DNA from: Hydractinia symbiolongicarpus
Lineage: Eukaryota > Cnidaria > Hydrozoa > Anthoathecata > Hydractiniidae
Assembly: GCF_029227915.1 (NCBI RefSeq)
Contig: NC_079880.1
Location: 25,785,501-25,849,500, forward strand
Direction of reading: 5' to 3'
Length of the DNA: 64,000 bases
Below, one piece after another: positions 29,921 through 44,500 of the stretch (within the stretch, counting starts at the first letter, position 1; the number at the start of each line of letters is the position of its first letter). The position numbers were made by a program, and so were the translations under genes. The notes beneath the pieces were generated by a model. It searched no databases and had not been told where the DNA came from. It saw only the letters and a list, made by a program, of their open reading frames with translations.

Positions 29921-31010
29921 TAATTTAGAGTCTAGGCTATGGTGTGCTGAACAGGGGGCATATTGAGAATGAAAAATTAACATATTCACAAGGAAAATAC
30001 GTAGGTTTAACGCATGTTGATTATGTTATCTCGTACACATTCAGAAAGTATTACGTGACAGACTTGCCCTTAATGGTTTTGCCCTACTTGGGGTATGACT
30101 TAAAAATGTCTGACTGTGGGGAGTCGCCCTACTTTGCGTGGAGCAGTCCTTCATAGCAAGCACGTGAGCAAATGAGTAATCAAATCTATAAAATAAACAA
30201 ACAAAAAAGTTAGCTTGCTTTAACTCTTTAAAGTTTGTTCTTTGTACAAAGATAAATGTTTTGTATCATATCTATAGTTCTATATTGTATAGTTCTGTAT
30301 ATTTCTATATATACACATCAAAAAGGGGTAGTTAGCTAGCTAAAGTAGGTTAGAGTAGCCCTTGTGAACTAGCTAGCCAGCTAATAGCTTCAAACATTGA
30401 TAAAATGTGGTTTCATTATATCTTTAGTTTTGTTTTATATTCAATGACTAAACACAAAGATAAATTATTATCTGGGTAAGAGAGTGGCATTCTCGGATCC
30501 GGGTTAACATCATCAAATTTTGAAAAAGCGAAAAAACAAGAAACTTAAATTATAGCTATAGCTATATAACATGGGAAATTTAGAAAACCAAAAGATTTCT
30601 TAGAACAGGATTTATTGTATAGATAGTCATATATAATTTATAGTTTTCAAATTTTATAGAAGTATGACCATAATATTTATTTAACTGCTGTGAATGATGC
30701 AGTTTATGTGGTCATTTGTTCATAAAACATCAAAAGTTTGGCTGCTATTGTAGGCAGTTGTACTTAGTTTATAAACTTGAAATTTTTCATGTTTCCATAA
30801 ATTTTGGTGCTGAATTTTATAATGTCGGTCATTTTTGTTGAAAATGATCAAAAAATTTTAAGCATGTTAACCTAGATCCAAGAATTGGTATTTTTAAAAG
30901 TATGTAGCTACGTGGTTTCAATCAAGAGGAATGGTTTCTGTAGATAAATTCCGTTGTTTACTTTTCAGCGGTAAGCTCTTTCGGCTCTGGCATCTGTGTG
31001 GCAGGAAAAA
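29921..31010. other. Intergenic, no gene recognised
   Basis: AT-rich sequence with a stretch of GCTAGC-type microsatellite-like sequence near 30325-30385. The open frame at 29944-30156 has no recognisable domain. Confidence 0.45.
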
Positions 31011-31019
31011 AAGATAGGG

Positions 31020-31081
31020 GCAAAAAAATGGATTGAAAAGAACTTTGCTTCACCAAAGTTCTTTTCAATCCATTTTTTTGC
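31020..31081. repeat. Perfect 28-bp hairpin with 6-nt loop
   Basis: Arms 31020-31047 and 31054-31081 are exact complements around a 6-nt CTTCAC loop. No coding sequence overlaps. It could be a recent fold-back duplication or a small hairpin RNA locus. Confidence 0.9.
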
Positions 31082-31649
31082 ACTAGGATTTTAGCTAAAT
31101 GAATTCAAATAACAATCAACACTCAATAACATTTTAAAACCTCAAACTATGTTTTCATGAGAAGAAATCAACAGGAAATGACCTCACATACTTGTAGTTC
31201 TTGTTTACTCAAATCTTCTACTGTGAGAGTTTGACTGTGTTTTCCCTTAACCAAAAGTGGTATATACTAACATTCTGACCTGCAGAATAACCAAAAAGCA
31301 GAAGTTTCTCTTGTATTTCCTTTCGGTAAAGTAACAAACTCTGAGTTATAATTCATATTAGTATATTACCTGGCTGTGTAGTGTCTTTTTTTTAACTATA
31401 ATAATAATCCAAAAGTTTGTCTGTGACTGAAAATACTGAACAAGACCAAGGTTCCGCTTTCCAAAGAATTCCCAAATTTGAAGAAATAAGTCTAATTTGT
31501 TCATTGCCTATTTCAACATTACACAGTAACAAAGGTAGACATCAATAATATTATTATTATAAATTAACTAGTGACCACCTGGGACCAAAAGAGGATCCAT
31601 TTCCTGAAGTAGGACGACATCAAAAAAGCTTCAAACCTAAATATGAACT

Positions 31650-32073
31650 AGGCACTGTTTGTTTTTATGTTAATCGTATTGGTTTTTTACAAAATTTTGC
31701 TATCAAACTAATGACTTTTGAATTTCGAAGTGCATCATCATCTAGTATCATCTATGGCAATCTAAAAACCGTCAAATTTAATGATATTGTCCAGTGTCAG
31801 AACATTCTGTTTTTGCATAAGCTCTTTCATGATAAAATGCCTGCTACTATCCAGAATACCTTTGTGGTTGACTTCAACCATGCCCAGAGCACTCGTGCAG
31901 AAAAGGCTGGCTTGATCAATCTTTCTACTGTCAATACCGTTTGTTTTGGTAAAAATTCTATTAGATTTAACACAATTAAATCTTACCAGCTAATAGAGGA
32001 ACTTTTTAAGAATCCATTCAAGAAATTTCAAATATGTTTTCCAGCAAGGGGAACTTATATTTTAGCAATGTAA
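31650..32073 (+). mobile_element. CR1/L2-type LINE, C-terminal fragment of the RT protein
   Basis: The frame at 31711-32073 carries the region typical of the end of CR1/L2 and related non-LTR polyproteins: KFNDIVQCQNILFLHKLFHD, then TFVVDFNHAQSTRAEKAGL, then CFGKNSIRFNTIKSYQLIEE (the usual HxxxTR and GxxSIRY-like motifs before the C-terminus). In-frame sequence upstream to about 31650 is also consistent (FAIKLMTFEFRS). There is no RT core or endonuclease here, so the copy is 5' truncated, as is normal for LINEs. Confidence 0.65.
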
Positions 32074-32531
32074 CCATCATTTTGAGAATTTATTTCAACA
32101 GTTCTTCAAAAACTGCTAAAACAATGGTTAAAGCAAGTCTTCACCATGACAGGTTTTGTTTTAAGTTTTAAAAAGTTTGCAAATTAATCATTACAATGAC
32201 TGTGTTGAGATTGTTTTGGAAGATGTTCAACTATCTCCTTAGTAATAGTGTACTAATTGTTGAATACTCTTATATAGCTCTTGATATATTTTTGTCTCTT
32301 AGCTACTATATTATCTATATACACTTCTTAGTATCATTTTTCATTATCTTTAAGATGTCTTTAAGCATATATTAGCTTAATGTATTTATCTTGACAATAT
32401 AATATGTTTACTTTCCTTAGTATGTCAAAGCAGGAGATATAGTGTAAAGTAACTTTTGTAGTTGGTAAATATGTACAACTTTTAAGGAATAAAGCTATTT
32501 GGTAAAAGTGTAAGCAATGATGAAGGAAGAG

Positions 32532-35500
32532 ATGGACAAAGCTGTTTTATTTATAAAGAACACGGGGTCTAGTCTGATACATGTATCTGGAATATCAACA
32601 CAATGTTATAAGGTAAATATTACATAATGTGAATACCCTGAACCTGGACTAAAAACCCAAAATGTTTATTAGTTTACAAATGATTATTCACCTTTTTACT
32701 GCACCATTCTTTAACGCAGCCACTTCGTTGGATTTAAGAAATTAAAAGTTAAAATTTGTGAGTAAGAAGATCTGAGAAATTGTAATCATTCTAATTGACT
32801 AAACTATTTTCAAACATTATTGCGTACACTACATTGTGAGGAAAGAATTCAGGACAACATAGTAGAAAAAGGTTGAGTAGGACAAAACAAAAGGATTGAA
32901 AGAAGCAGAGACTATGGTAAGACAAAACCCTGGAAACATTTTGAATTTGTTGTTACTTCTACCAATGGAAATTTATTACTTTTCCTTCTCAATTCCTGTT
33001 GTTGCATACACTGTTGTTGATTACAAAGGCTTCAACAAGGGAAATAAAGATCAATTTCTTACTACCATCTTGCTACAAATCCACATTTTCCTCTTAAAAG
33101 TTTACTGGAGCACTCCTTTATTTTTTACTTTTATATATAGTTATTTGTTAAATCATAAGTCAAAATTTGACAAAATTTTCATGAGTATGAGTAAATTTGC
33201 ATTTTAATTCTGTAACCCTTACGATGAAAAGAATGAATGAATCCACATCCTTTTACAAGCCAGAAATTATGCCAATAAGAAATGTTCACAAATTTCTGAT
33301 CCGAAATATCAAAATGAAAAGAGAATTTTAAAATATCAAAAAAGGACTTGGTTAACAACTTTTGGAACTCTACAATTTCACATTTATCAACTTAGACTTC
33401 CCCTTAAGAAAATTGAAATCCCCCCAAATGTCTTTTTTCAAATTCCATCAAGTTTTGACCCTAATTTCTTTGTTTTTGCCTGCACCTTAGTATCGTTGTT
33501 TTGGTATAAGGAAATTAGAAGAATAGATTTGTCCTTTTCATGATTATAATTCTACTTTTTAGTGTGATTATCAACCCCATGGTATCTTGAAAACAAATCT
33601 GTCACTCGTGGTAGACACTCGTTGGCCATATAAACTACAATTTACAAATAGTGATAAAAGTTCTGTTAAGAAGTAAGTTTGTGTTTTTTTCTATACATAA
33701 TCACATATAGGTCTTGAAGGTGCATTTACACAAACATATATATTGTACAGCACATGGCACATTTAGTTGCAAATTGCACCTTGGAATATTAGCTTAGTAC
33801 AAATACGGTCCTACAACCAACCTTATTGGAAAATGGCCTGCACCAACCTTTTTAATGTTCAGCTTTCGCCAACCATCAAGTTGTTGGAAGGAAACTTTAC
33901 TTGACATTAATGATCACCATTCTCGGCTTAACGTCCGTTTTCCATTCTAGCATGGGTTGGACGGGGTATATTAATGACCCTCTTCCAATCTGATCTAGAC
34001 TGTGTTAGATCTAAACTCAACTTCCTCTCTATCAAGTCTGTCCTTATAACCTCCTGCCAAGTCTTTCTCGGTCTGCCTCTGGGCTTTGCCCCAGGAACTA
34101 TCAAGTCTCTACACTTTCTTACCCAATTATCCTCCTCCATTCTTTCCAAGTGCCCCAGCCAATTTAATCTTCTTATCTGGATAACATCTTTAATTCTATG
34201 GAGACTTAGCCTGCTTCTTAGCTCATCTGAACTCTTTCTGTCTTTCATTCATTACACATCATTTGTTACACATCCACCTAACCATTCTCATATCATTCCT
34301 TTCTAAACAGTTGAGATCTTCCTGCTTCACTGCCCATGTCTCACTACCGTACAACATAACACTTCTTACACAGGCCTCATACAACCTACCTTTAACCTCA
34401 ATTGACAGGACTCTGCTAGTCAACAAAGGAAGTAACTCTCTGAACTTTTTCCAAGCAGAACCTATCCTGCAAGTAACACTTCTTCCAACACCCATGTGTC
34501 TACCTTTAGCCCTTTCTCTTCTAGTCCTTTCTTCCACTTTTCAAACTTATCAACTAATTCTTCCATCGACTCTGCTATAAAAACCAAATCATCTGCATAC
34601 AATAACTGCCATGGACAACCTGTTCTGAACTCCATCGACAGCGCTTCTAAGACTAGAACAAACAACAAAGGACTAAGTACAGAGCCCTGATGTACACCAA
34701 CATTTACACTAAATTCATCACTAAGTGAATCGTTAATCCTGACACGACTTCTAGCATTGCTGTACATAGACTGTACCATCGTAACTAGCCACTCATCCAC
34801 ACCTAATTTCCCATAGCCCACCAAATAACTTTACGTGGCACTCTATCAACAGCTTTCTCTAAATCTACAAAGGCAAAATACTGATTCTTTCTCTTTCCTG
34901 AATACTTTTCCTGAAGCTGTCTGAGTAGAAATATTGCATCTGTAGTGCCACGCCCTGAAACAAAACCAAATTGCATCTTATCTATATCAATTCTTTCTCT
35001 AAGTAACTTACTAATCACTTTTTCAATAACTTTCATTACTTGATCAACCAACTTCAAACCTTTATAGTTACCCCTTTCTAATGCATCACCCTTGCCCTTG
35101 AAACAATTCACTATTACACTCTACTGCCACTCACTCTGAATAGCACCATCCTTTATAATCTGGTTAGCAAGACTTAAGCTCAACTCCAATATATCCAGAT
35201 GCTTTCACCATCTCTGCAACAATACCTGATACTCCTGCAGCCTTGCCAATCTTCAATTTCCTAATAGCCTCCACTACCCGTTCTGTCTTGATCTGCATAG
35301 CTGGCCCTTCTACAACATCATCATCAGACAAATTATCCTCGTCCCAATTAATCTCAGTGTTAAGTAACCTCTGATAATGATTCTTCCAAGCTACCCTTTT
35401 CTCCTCCTCTGTGCTAGCCAAAACACCTTCATCATTACATATACACTTCTGACCTACTTCATTTGCTTTGCTATCTTGAATACCTCATTGCGCTGGTCTT

Positions 35501-38500
35501 CCCTTCTTAACAGATTTGCAAATCTGTTTCTCTCTGCCTCTGATTTTGCCTTATACACTGCTGTACGAGCACGATGCTTAGCTTCTAAGTAAATATTTTT
35601 ACTACCACCTGACTTCCACTCTTTCCAAAGTTTCCTCTTTTCCTTTATACACTGGTCAACCTCATTATTTCACCACCAGGTCTGTCTATGTCTAGCTGGT
35701 CCTTTCGTCCACCCACAGGTATAATCAGAAGCTTCTAGAAGACAATTTTTCAAAGTATTCCAAATACTTTCAACATCACTATCACATTGACCATTGTGTG
35801 TTAACTGCTGAACTTTTGCACTAAATTGTCTTGCTACAATCTCTTCCTTCAGCTTCCAGACTTTTCGACGGGGCCTGTACTTTCACTTGGCTTCTTTAAC
35901 ACTCTTCAAGATAATATCACAAACCAGCAACCTATGCTGGGAAACACACTCCTCCCCCGATATAGCTTTCACGTCCTTCATCACTTTCTTGTCTGACTTT
36001 CTAACCAGGAAGTAATCTATCTGTGTCTTACAACCACCTGACTCATATGTTATCAGCCTACTCTGTCTCTTACTGAATGATGTGTTGCAAACCACCATGT
36101 CCGTTGCCATTCCAAACTCAAGCAATCTTGGCAATGATGGCTAATAATTTTAAGAATACTTTGATAGTTATTTAATATTATAAACCATGAAGATACTTTC
36201 TCATCTCATCTCAAAAACTGTAATTGTAATGAACTTTGAGGATGGATTTATATAGGAGCTTATTTATCTCTAATTAGTTTAGAGGAACATTTTCGTGAAT
36301 ATGGCAAGTATATATTTATGGTTGGTGATTATTCTGGCAAATTTAATGCAAAATACACAATAGAAAACGATCCAATAAATACATATGTTCGTAAGTAAAA
36401 TATTTTCTTGTTCTTTCTTATTCATTAAGATTAAAAATATTTAGTAACAACACCGTTATTTTTTCAAATGTTTTTAATTTTTTTTTAAAAGTTAAGCTGA
36501 ACAATAAAACAACAATTAAAAATTTTTTGTGTTATTAATTTTTTTTGATTTTTAAATTTTTGTTTAAATGTTTAAATTAAAAAAAAATAAAAACTAATAT
36601 TACCTTCTTCGTACAAATTTTGGTACATAAACATTTCTCCTGATAATATCTCTTATACAAAGCATGCTGGTAAATATGTTGCACAACTACTGGGTCAAAA
36701 TCAAAGCAGTCGCTAAGTAATGTTTATTCTTGTTGCAGCATTTATTGTGTTTATGTCAATCTTGGTTGGGTTAGCAATATTATGGCCATGTTGCAAATGG
36801 TTGAGAAGGTAATTGACTATAGTAGGCTTTTTTCTATATAGGCATAGGCAAAACTCTGCATAGGCAAAACTCCAGTATAGCCGTTTTTAATCAGACATGT
36901 ATCCTGACTTTTCTTAATCCCATTAAGCTAAGTTTCCCTTAAGTGTCTATAAAGCCATATTGTCCAATTGTTTATTAAGTTATTTTTCATTTTTACCTTT
37001 AGAGTGTATAAACGATATAAAGGTATCGAAACCACTTATTTCATGGTACGTGCTTCATCAGTACCTTGATCAACTTTACTGTGTCACCAACTTAAACAAT
37101 GCAATTCTCTATTGTTATCATATCGTGTCTTGAACAAGCAAGTTTTTCTAGGCACATTTTGATTACTTTAATTGGTGTTATGTGATTGGCTAATTTATAT
37201 TACTTTTAATCCTCTGACAACTGCAATTCTGTTCTTCATGTTTCAGGAAATGCAGGAATGGGATAACAAAATTGAGTCGCTAAGCCGAAGAAACACAAAT
37301 ACTGATGTAAAAAAAGAAGCAGATGTAAGGTGTTATTCATAACTTTATCATTTTGTTTCAGAAGGTATGAGAAAAGAAACGCTTTTTGCAAGAAATAGGT
37401 TTTTTGTCTTGCAGCTGATGTTATGTGAAGATGTTTTAAAGCTTGTAGATGTTTTGTGAAATGCCATGCAATCACAAGGTTCAATAAGTTTTAAGAAAGA
37501 GTTTTATATTATATAGATTTCAGTGTGGGTTGTTAAGGTAAATTAATATTAATATTTAGAAAAATTTGCATCCATTATTATTTTTTTTTTTAGAACAAGC
37601 CAAAGTCAAAAAGACTTCGATCTCTAGATACATTTCGAGGGTGAGTTCTATGCCTGTTTGTATTCTTTAGAAGGTTTGTTTTGAGAACTGTAATTGAAAA
37701 CACAAACACTGATTAAAATATCATTGCTTTTAAAAATGTTAAAAGTGAAATGTCTAGAACACACAGTTTGCCTAATCCTTTTTCCTCCTTTTTTCTTTTG
37801 CTTAAAAGTGTGATGAAATAACCAAGAAAGACTTTTAAACCTTTAGATTTTAGATAATGCCAAACTTTATTTAACTATGCATGCATTGGTGCATTACTGT
37901 TTTTATGCCTTTTTTATTTCGTAATTTTCTCTCTCGCATTATCCACATTTACTTTGTAAAAATGTGTGAGATAGAATCCAGGCCTTGTACTTTGGGAAAG
38001 AAAATCTTGATCTATTCTAAAAAAATTTAGATTAAAATTATGAAAAATTTCTAGTCCTTACCTGCAAACTTAACTTTCCAACAACTTAACTTCTTAACAG
38101 GATGGAAAAAATAGTTTTTTAACGTGATACTCTCATTATTTTTAATGGAACAACAAAGGTTCAACATATCTTCATAAAAATTGCAAACTTAGCAGGGCAA
38201 ACATTTCGGTGCGAGCTGGCCAAAACAACTTTAATTACCTGAGCAACATGTTAACAACTACGCTATGTACTGTGTTATATATCTTTTATACACTGACTTG
38301 TGCTAAGAATGTTGTTTAGTCACATTTTATTTGTTTGTTTTGTATTTTCTTCAGAATCGCAATTATCTTGATGATTTTTGTCAATTACAGTGGTGGTCAT
38401 TATTATTTTATTGATCATGCTGTTTGGAATGGTATGAATTTTTATTTTTTTTAAAAAACTGAATTTTGACGTGTATCTAATAATGTATACTAGCTGTTTC

Positions 38501-41500
38501 CTGTGGAAGAATCCACTGTATTCCATTTAATTTATGTAGCAGATATATGTCCCTCAAAAAACAAACAATACAGCAGTGCGCATCTTACATCTGCATTATT
38601 ATATAAATGACCAAAAAAATTAAAGGTTTTCAACAACTGCAGTATTTATGTGACATTTAAATTTAAATCTACTAAAATTACTTGCTCTGACCATCTGACA
38701 AATGCGAAAATTATTCGGAAAGAAGTTTCCAAAAGCATTTCAACATACATCTCACCCATAAAATTTAAATCACTCAAAACGCCACATATATACAAAAAAG
38801 CTGATCAATGTCAAACACAAATCTCTCTCATTGTTTATGTTAAAATCAGTTAGTTTATTGCAAACCCTGCCAAAGGTTGACACACAATGTGAAAAATAAA
38901 CAATAAATTGTGCCTCTGACAGAATTTTTTATCTAAGGTGTAAAAAAAGGGATTTGCAAGGACAAATTATAATGCAATAAAACATTATTTGATATATTGC
39001 ATACAGTCCTTCCTCACCAAACTTTAGACAAAATGCCAACAAAATAACATTGTTTAAATCTAAAATTAATAAAGTCCTTTTAGCAATTTGCATGCTGTTT
39101 TACCATCAATAGAGTAAACAAAATTTCAAATCTCACATAGTATTCTGTCACAAATTTTCATAAAATATATATATAAGTCATAATGAGTCATGTTAAACAA
39201 CAGCAATCAATCTGTATATAAGTTCATTTTATGTCAATTTTTGCACCAATTTTGCAACACAAAATACAAATTCTAAATAATACTAAAATCTCTTATTTTG
39301 GTCCTTCGCATACCGACGGTCTCCCACAAAAGTTTAATCAAAATGTAAAAAATGAGAGGTAACGACAAAATCAAAGTTTGCAAAATTTAACTATTTCAGT
39401 ACATATATCTACTGCATATGCCCTCTAAAACAATATTTTAATCCAAAATGCCAAAGAAAAACAGTTTGCAACAAAAATCAGTTATTTCGATAATATTGCA
39501 TACACTCTTTCCTCACAAAAGCTTCACAAACTGTAAAAAAAAGAATGGTTGTAGGGAGTGCTTCTGATTCAACAAAAAAAGTTTTTTTGACATATTGCAT
39601 CTAGCCCTTACCCATTAAATCTTACACAAAATTTCCAAACCTATATACGATTTAGAACACATCAAATTTAAATCGAGAAGGATCAGTCATTTCGATATAT
39701 TGCACGGAGTCCTCCCCAGTAAGAATTTATACAAAATATAGAAAAACAAAGCTTGCAAGGTGTAAAATTGAATTCTTCTTCTGTATATATATATATGGTC
39801 CTTCCTCGCAAAATTAACATAAAATGTCAAAAAGGTTCAGATATAACATCTAACACAACAAAAATCAGTTCTATATGTCATGCCATTGTCTTCCACCAAA
39901 TGTTCCCCTTAAAGTTTCACAGACACAGCCTGTAATTTAAAAACAACTAAGATCGGGTATTTTGGTCTATTTCATACCATTCTGTTCCAAATAACTTATA
40001 AAATGTAAAAATTGAGTGGTAAAACAGAAATGTCAAAAAGAAGAAAAAAATAGCTTACAAAGAGTATAAAATTGAAATCAACAAAGTAGCTCTTTTGGTG
40101 TATTAAATATAAGCCATACGCACAAAAGTTTACACTAAATGTAAGAAAATGGTTGTGTTTAGTAATTCTAAATTAAGAAAAGTCAGTTTTTTTAGCATGC
40201 TGATTAAGGTTTTTGCCCACAATTTGAAACAAATTAAATTTACATTTTAAAAATAAGTAATTTCTGAACTTTATTTTCAGAATATTTGGAGGAAAAGAAC
40301 TTCGCAAACCAAAAAAAACCAGGAAAATGTTTAAAATTTTCAGGGTTAATAAGGTTTGATGTGTTTCAGGGTTAATAAGGTTTGATGTGTTTTGTGGGAA
40401 TATATATACTGGGAATCTTTAGTTTAAAGCTAGCATTAGCTAGCTACAGCAGCTAATAGCTAGTCACTTAATTATAAATTGGAGACTTAGCTAGGTATAA
40501 AGAACATGGCTACATATATATATATATATTCCTAGCTAGCTAGCTAGTTGTTGGTGGTGGTTGGCTTTTTATGATGCTAGCTATAAAACATGTCTGGCAA
40601 CAATAATATAATCAAAACTGAAAATAAAACATGAAAAAACCTTACAGAACCTTGCTATGATTAATTTATAAAACCATGCTCTTCTTCAAATGTTTTTTTA
40701 AAGATTTATATTGAATGAAAGAGTAGAGAATACTCAAAAAGAACAGCCATCTTTTTCGTAAACACAATTTCTGTTTTATGCTAGGAACTTCATTTAACAG
40801 TCCGTATGCTTTGTGAATATCTAATACCGTTTCATATGTAGCGATACCTATATATATATGCTAACATAGAGTTTTTTGGCATAAGGGTATATATATTTAT
40901 ATCGTTATTAGCAGCGGGTTATATATTTACACCTTATGTGCGATTTCTATGAAGTACATCCCTAATCTTTTTAGTTAAATTTTAGCGTACAGCCACGTCA
41001 TAAGAAAGTAACCCGTGATTTCCGTGTCGTGGACTCACAGTTTTAGTCACGCAAGGGAATTAATATATAAGATAATCTTTGGTAGCATCACTGGCAAGGG
41101 TGTAATCCAAAAAATTAAAACAGTGGCTGTTAGATTTAAATCAGGAGTTTCATTAAGTATCTACATAGTACATGTACTGTAGGAGGGAAAAAGAAAACTA
41201 TTTTGTCTCTTTGGACGATTTAAAACAGGTTAATTTTCAGAATTAATTTTACATAGCATTAATTAAAGACAGCATGACATTATCACATAGGTGAATGTAA
41301 TGTTATATATGTTCTATTTCAAGCTTATCATCCCTGATAATCTCTTCCTGCATTAGGATTTGGGCAACTAGTATCCATAATTTTAATCAAGAGAGAGCAA
41401 CACGCAACATGCTACCAAAGTTTTGAAGGATAATTTTTTAACCATTATGTGTAATATCATGGGTTTGAGTTAAATAAACTTTGAAATTCAGAATAAATTA

Positions 41501-44500
41501 CCATTGGGAAAAAGCGTTTAACGACTACTGAAAATACTGGAATACACCCTGGTCACAGTTCTGTTGTAATCATACTTAAGGTTGTATTCAAGGGGTTTTC
41601 ACGTTTTATCAGAGCTACTAAAGAACCTAGAAATAAGAATTTGTTAAAAAAGTAATCTCTCATTTTTTATAATGCCTTCAAACAATATGTAAGCCTGGTT
41701 TCCAAAAATTGCTGTACAGCTGTTTGCAGCAGTCACTGTTACCACTTTATTAGAAAATATTGTTGTGCGGAAAAGCAGCACAAAAGATGTTGCACAACAG
41801 ACGAGAACCAATGAGATTGAGAACCAATGCATAAAAAAAAAGAATGCAATGCACATCAATAATTAGAATGCTCCTTAATTCCACCTACCTCGCTTTTTGC
41901 CTGTTTGAGTTGGGTATATATGCTGCACTCCCATGATAACGCTGTTGTAAATGTGATTAATTTTCGAAACGGACTAAAATGACAGCGATGTTAATGTTGT
42001 TTCTCTCTTTTCCAGACTGCTTAGCTTATTTTTTTTACTATCTGATTAGGAAAGAAAAATGTATGCTGTGCACGATGTCTAAAACTATATTTGACTTTAA
42101 AATCAATGTTTTATTTTTTTTTATTTTAAGCACTTTCGTCTTTCCTTAAAGAATGTGATTGTCATATTGCTTATTATGGCCTATTAAATTATTTTGTTGC
42201 AAGATTGTGTTTTTCCAAAACATAATTTATGCAAATGCTCCATCACACATTAATCCAACTAATGTAAAATGTCTTTGTTTTACTCCTTTTAGGCTTGACT
42301 GTAGCTGATCTAGTTTTTCCATGGTTTATTTTTATTATGGGAACTTCTATTAATTTGTCGTACAAAAGCTTTATCAAGCGTGGTGACAGCATTTGGACAG
42401 CCTTCATCCAGATCCTATTTCGTTCTGCCAAACTATTTATCATTGGATTGGTCTTGAATTTAGGTACTGTACATAAGAAACTGGAAATTAAGTTTAATCA
42501 GTTGGGCAAAACTTGAACTTCGTAGCTAATTGGTAATTTTTCGCTATCAATCAAAGTTTAGTAAATTAAATCTAGCGGTGAGTATAGTGAGTTTGGTCAC
42601 CTACATTTGAGAGTAATAATAGCAATGGGCCAGGCTACAAAGTAGCTGTTATTCCAATGCAAGGTTGACTAATAATAGGTGTTATATTAGTACCATATGT
42701 AAAAACAGTGGTTTTGTGTTTGGCATATATATCTTTAAAATTTTTGTGTAGTTTTAAATTAAAACCTTTTTATCAGATTTACCTTAAAAATTTGAAAGTT
42801 TTCGTGTCATTCAAAAAGTGAGTGTATGTTGTTTAGGTTGTATGAAGCCGGTTTTCCACTAGACAGATTAAAAACGCACATGTCTGCATCTCTGCTTGTC
42901 GATTTTCATATGTAAAACGACCCCAAGATTAAAAACAATATTTTATTTTAATGGAGAAAAATAATTTTTTTTTTTTAATATTTAGGTCAAAATTTGCCAA
43001 CATGGAGAATTCCTGGTGTTTTGCAAAGATTTGGCGTTTGTTATTTTGTCATAGCAACTTTAAATTTGCTTACAACTCCTAGTGAAATTACGTTAAATGT
43101 AAGTTACAATTTGTTGAAGGTATTCTAAAAAGTGTCTGAATGATATGGTATTGTTGACATTTGTACCGATAACTGTAGCTCTGAGTTCACAGGGCAACTC
43201 TGAAAATTACTGCCTTCATGTTTATTATATAATAACAAGGTGGCCACAAGTTGGGAAATTTCACATGTCATAAGAAAAATATGGAATTTGGTTTGATCTG
43301 GAAAAGTCACATTTTGTTATGACCTTTTTACGTTATTAGTCAATATTATGTTTATAGTATACTCTCTTGAATAAGATGAATTGTTTTGTTGAGTTTTATA
43401 CATCTGTTATCTTAACCTTCAGCAAGGAACTATTTTTACTGTATTTAGTCGTCATAAAAATATATAATCTTAAAAAAGTCGTGGAAATGTGAAATTTATT
43501 TACCTGCAGTAACTTTAATTTCACTACTTTAAAAGTTTTATGTCTAACAATAAGAACTACTCTGTTCACGTTTTGTGTATATTAAAGTAGACAGACGGAA
43601 GTGGTAGTCAGATGATGTACTTTATTTTCCAGCGGTGGAAAACTTATACAACTATGTCAATATTCCGCGACGTGTTTCCGTTTTGGATTCAGTGGATTTT
43701 CATATTCGGTATCACTGCTGCACACACTTCGATAACATTTTTACTTCATGTCCCAGGCTGTCCAAAGTGGGTGTCTTATGTTCCATCTGTCTGTGTCTCC
43801 GTCTGTATGTCTGTATACTGTTTCTCGTTATTTACTTTCTTGTTAACCGAATATTTTAGGTATTATGCTGTAGTCAGACTTGATTGATAGGCTTCGAGAT
43901 ATAAACCAATCTATAACTATGTTTGCTTTCGTGTTGTTTCTGATAGTTATAGACTGTGTAAAGAGTATAAAAAGATGACTTTTTGATTTGTTGTATTTAA
44001 TGATATTGCTAAAAAATTTTTAATGCTTTGTTGCTTCAAAGTATTTCTGGCCCTGGTTTGTACATAAAAAGTTCTTGTTATAGAAATGTCCGGTGGATAT
44101 CTTGATATATTTTTTTACTATTTTTAACTATACATTTTTTATTATTTCAGAGGCTACTTAGGTCCAGGAGGTCTAGCTGAACATGGAAAATATTTTAACT
44201 GTACGGGTGGAGCAGCTGGTTACATTGACGCTCTCCTGCTCACTAATAAACACACGTATGGCAACCCAACATGCAAGGTAATGTATGATGATGTATACTG
44301 AGTAGTGAGGAGGAGATGTTTACACTGAATGTAAATTTTTGACATATAGCAGACAATCTCTTGAGTTTACTGTGAATGTATAACAGAACAGATATATATA
44401 GCTTTAAGTTTGTTAACTCTGAGGTGTTTCTTAAAAAATCTTAATTCTTATATTGTTTTCTATGTGATTACAAGTGGCATTTTTAACACAGCAGCGTAAA

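Noticed and set aside
43612-43887. 91-codon ORF as a separate gene
   Set aside because: It is HGSNAT exon 11 (43633-43766) read into flanking introns.
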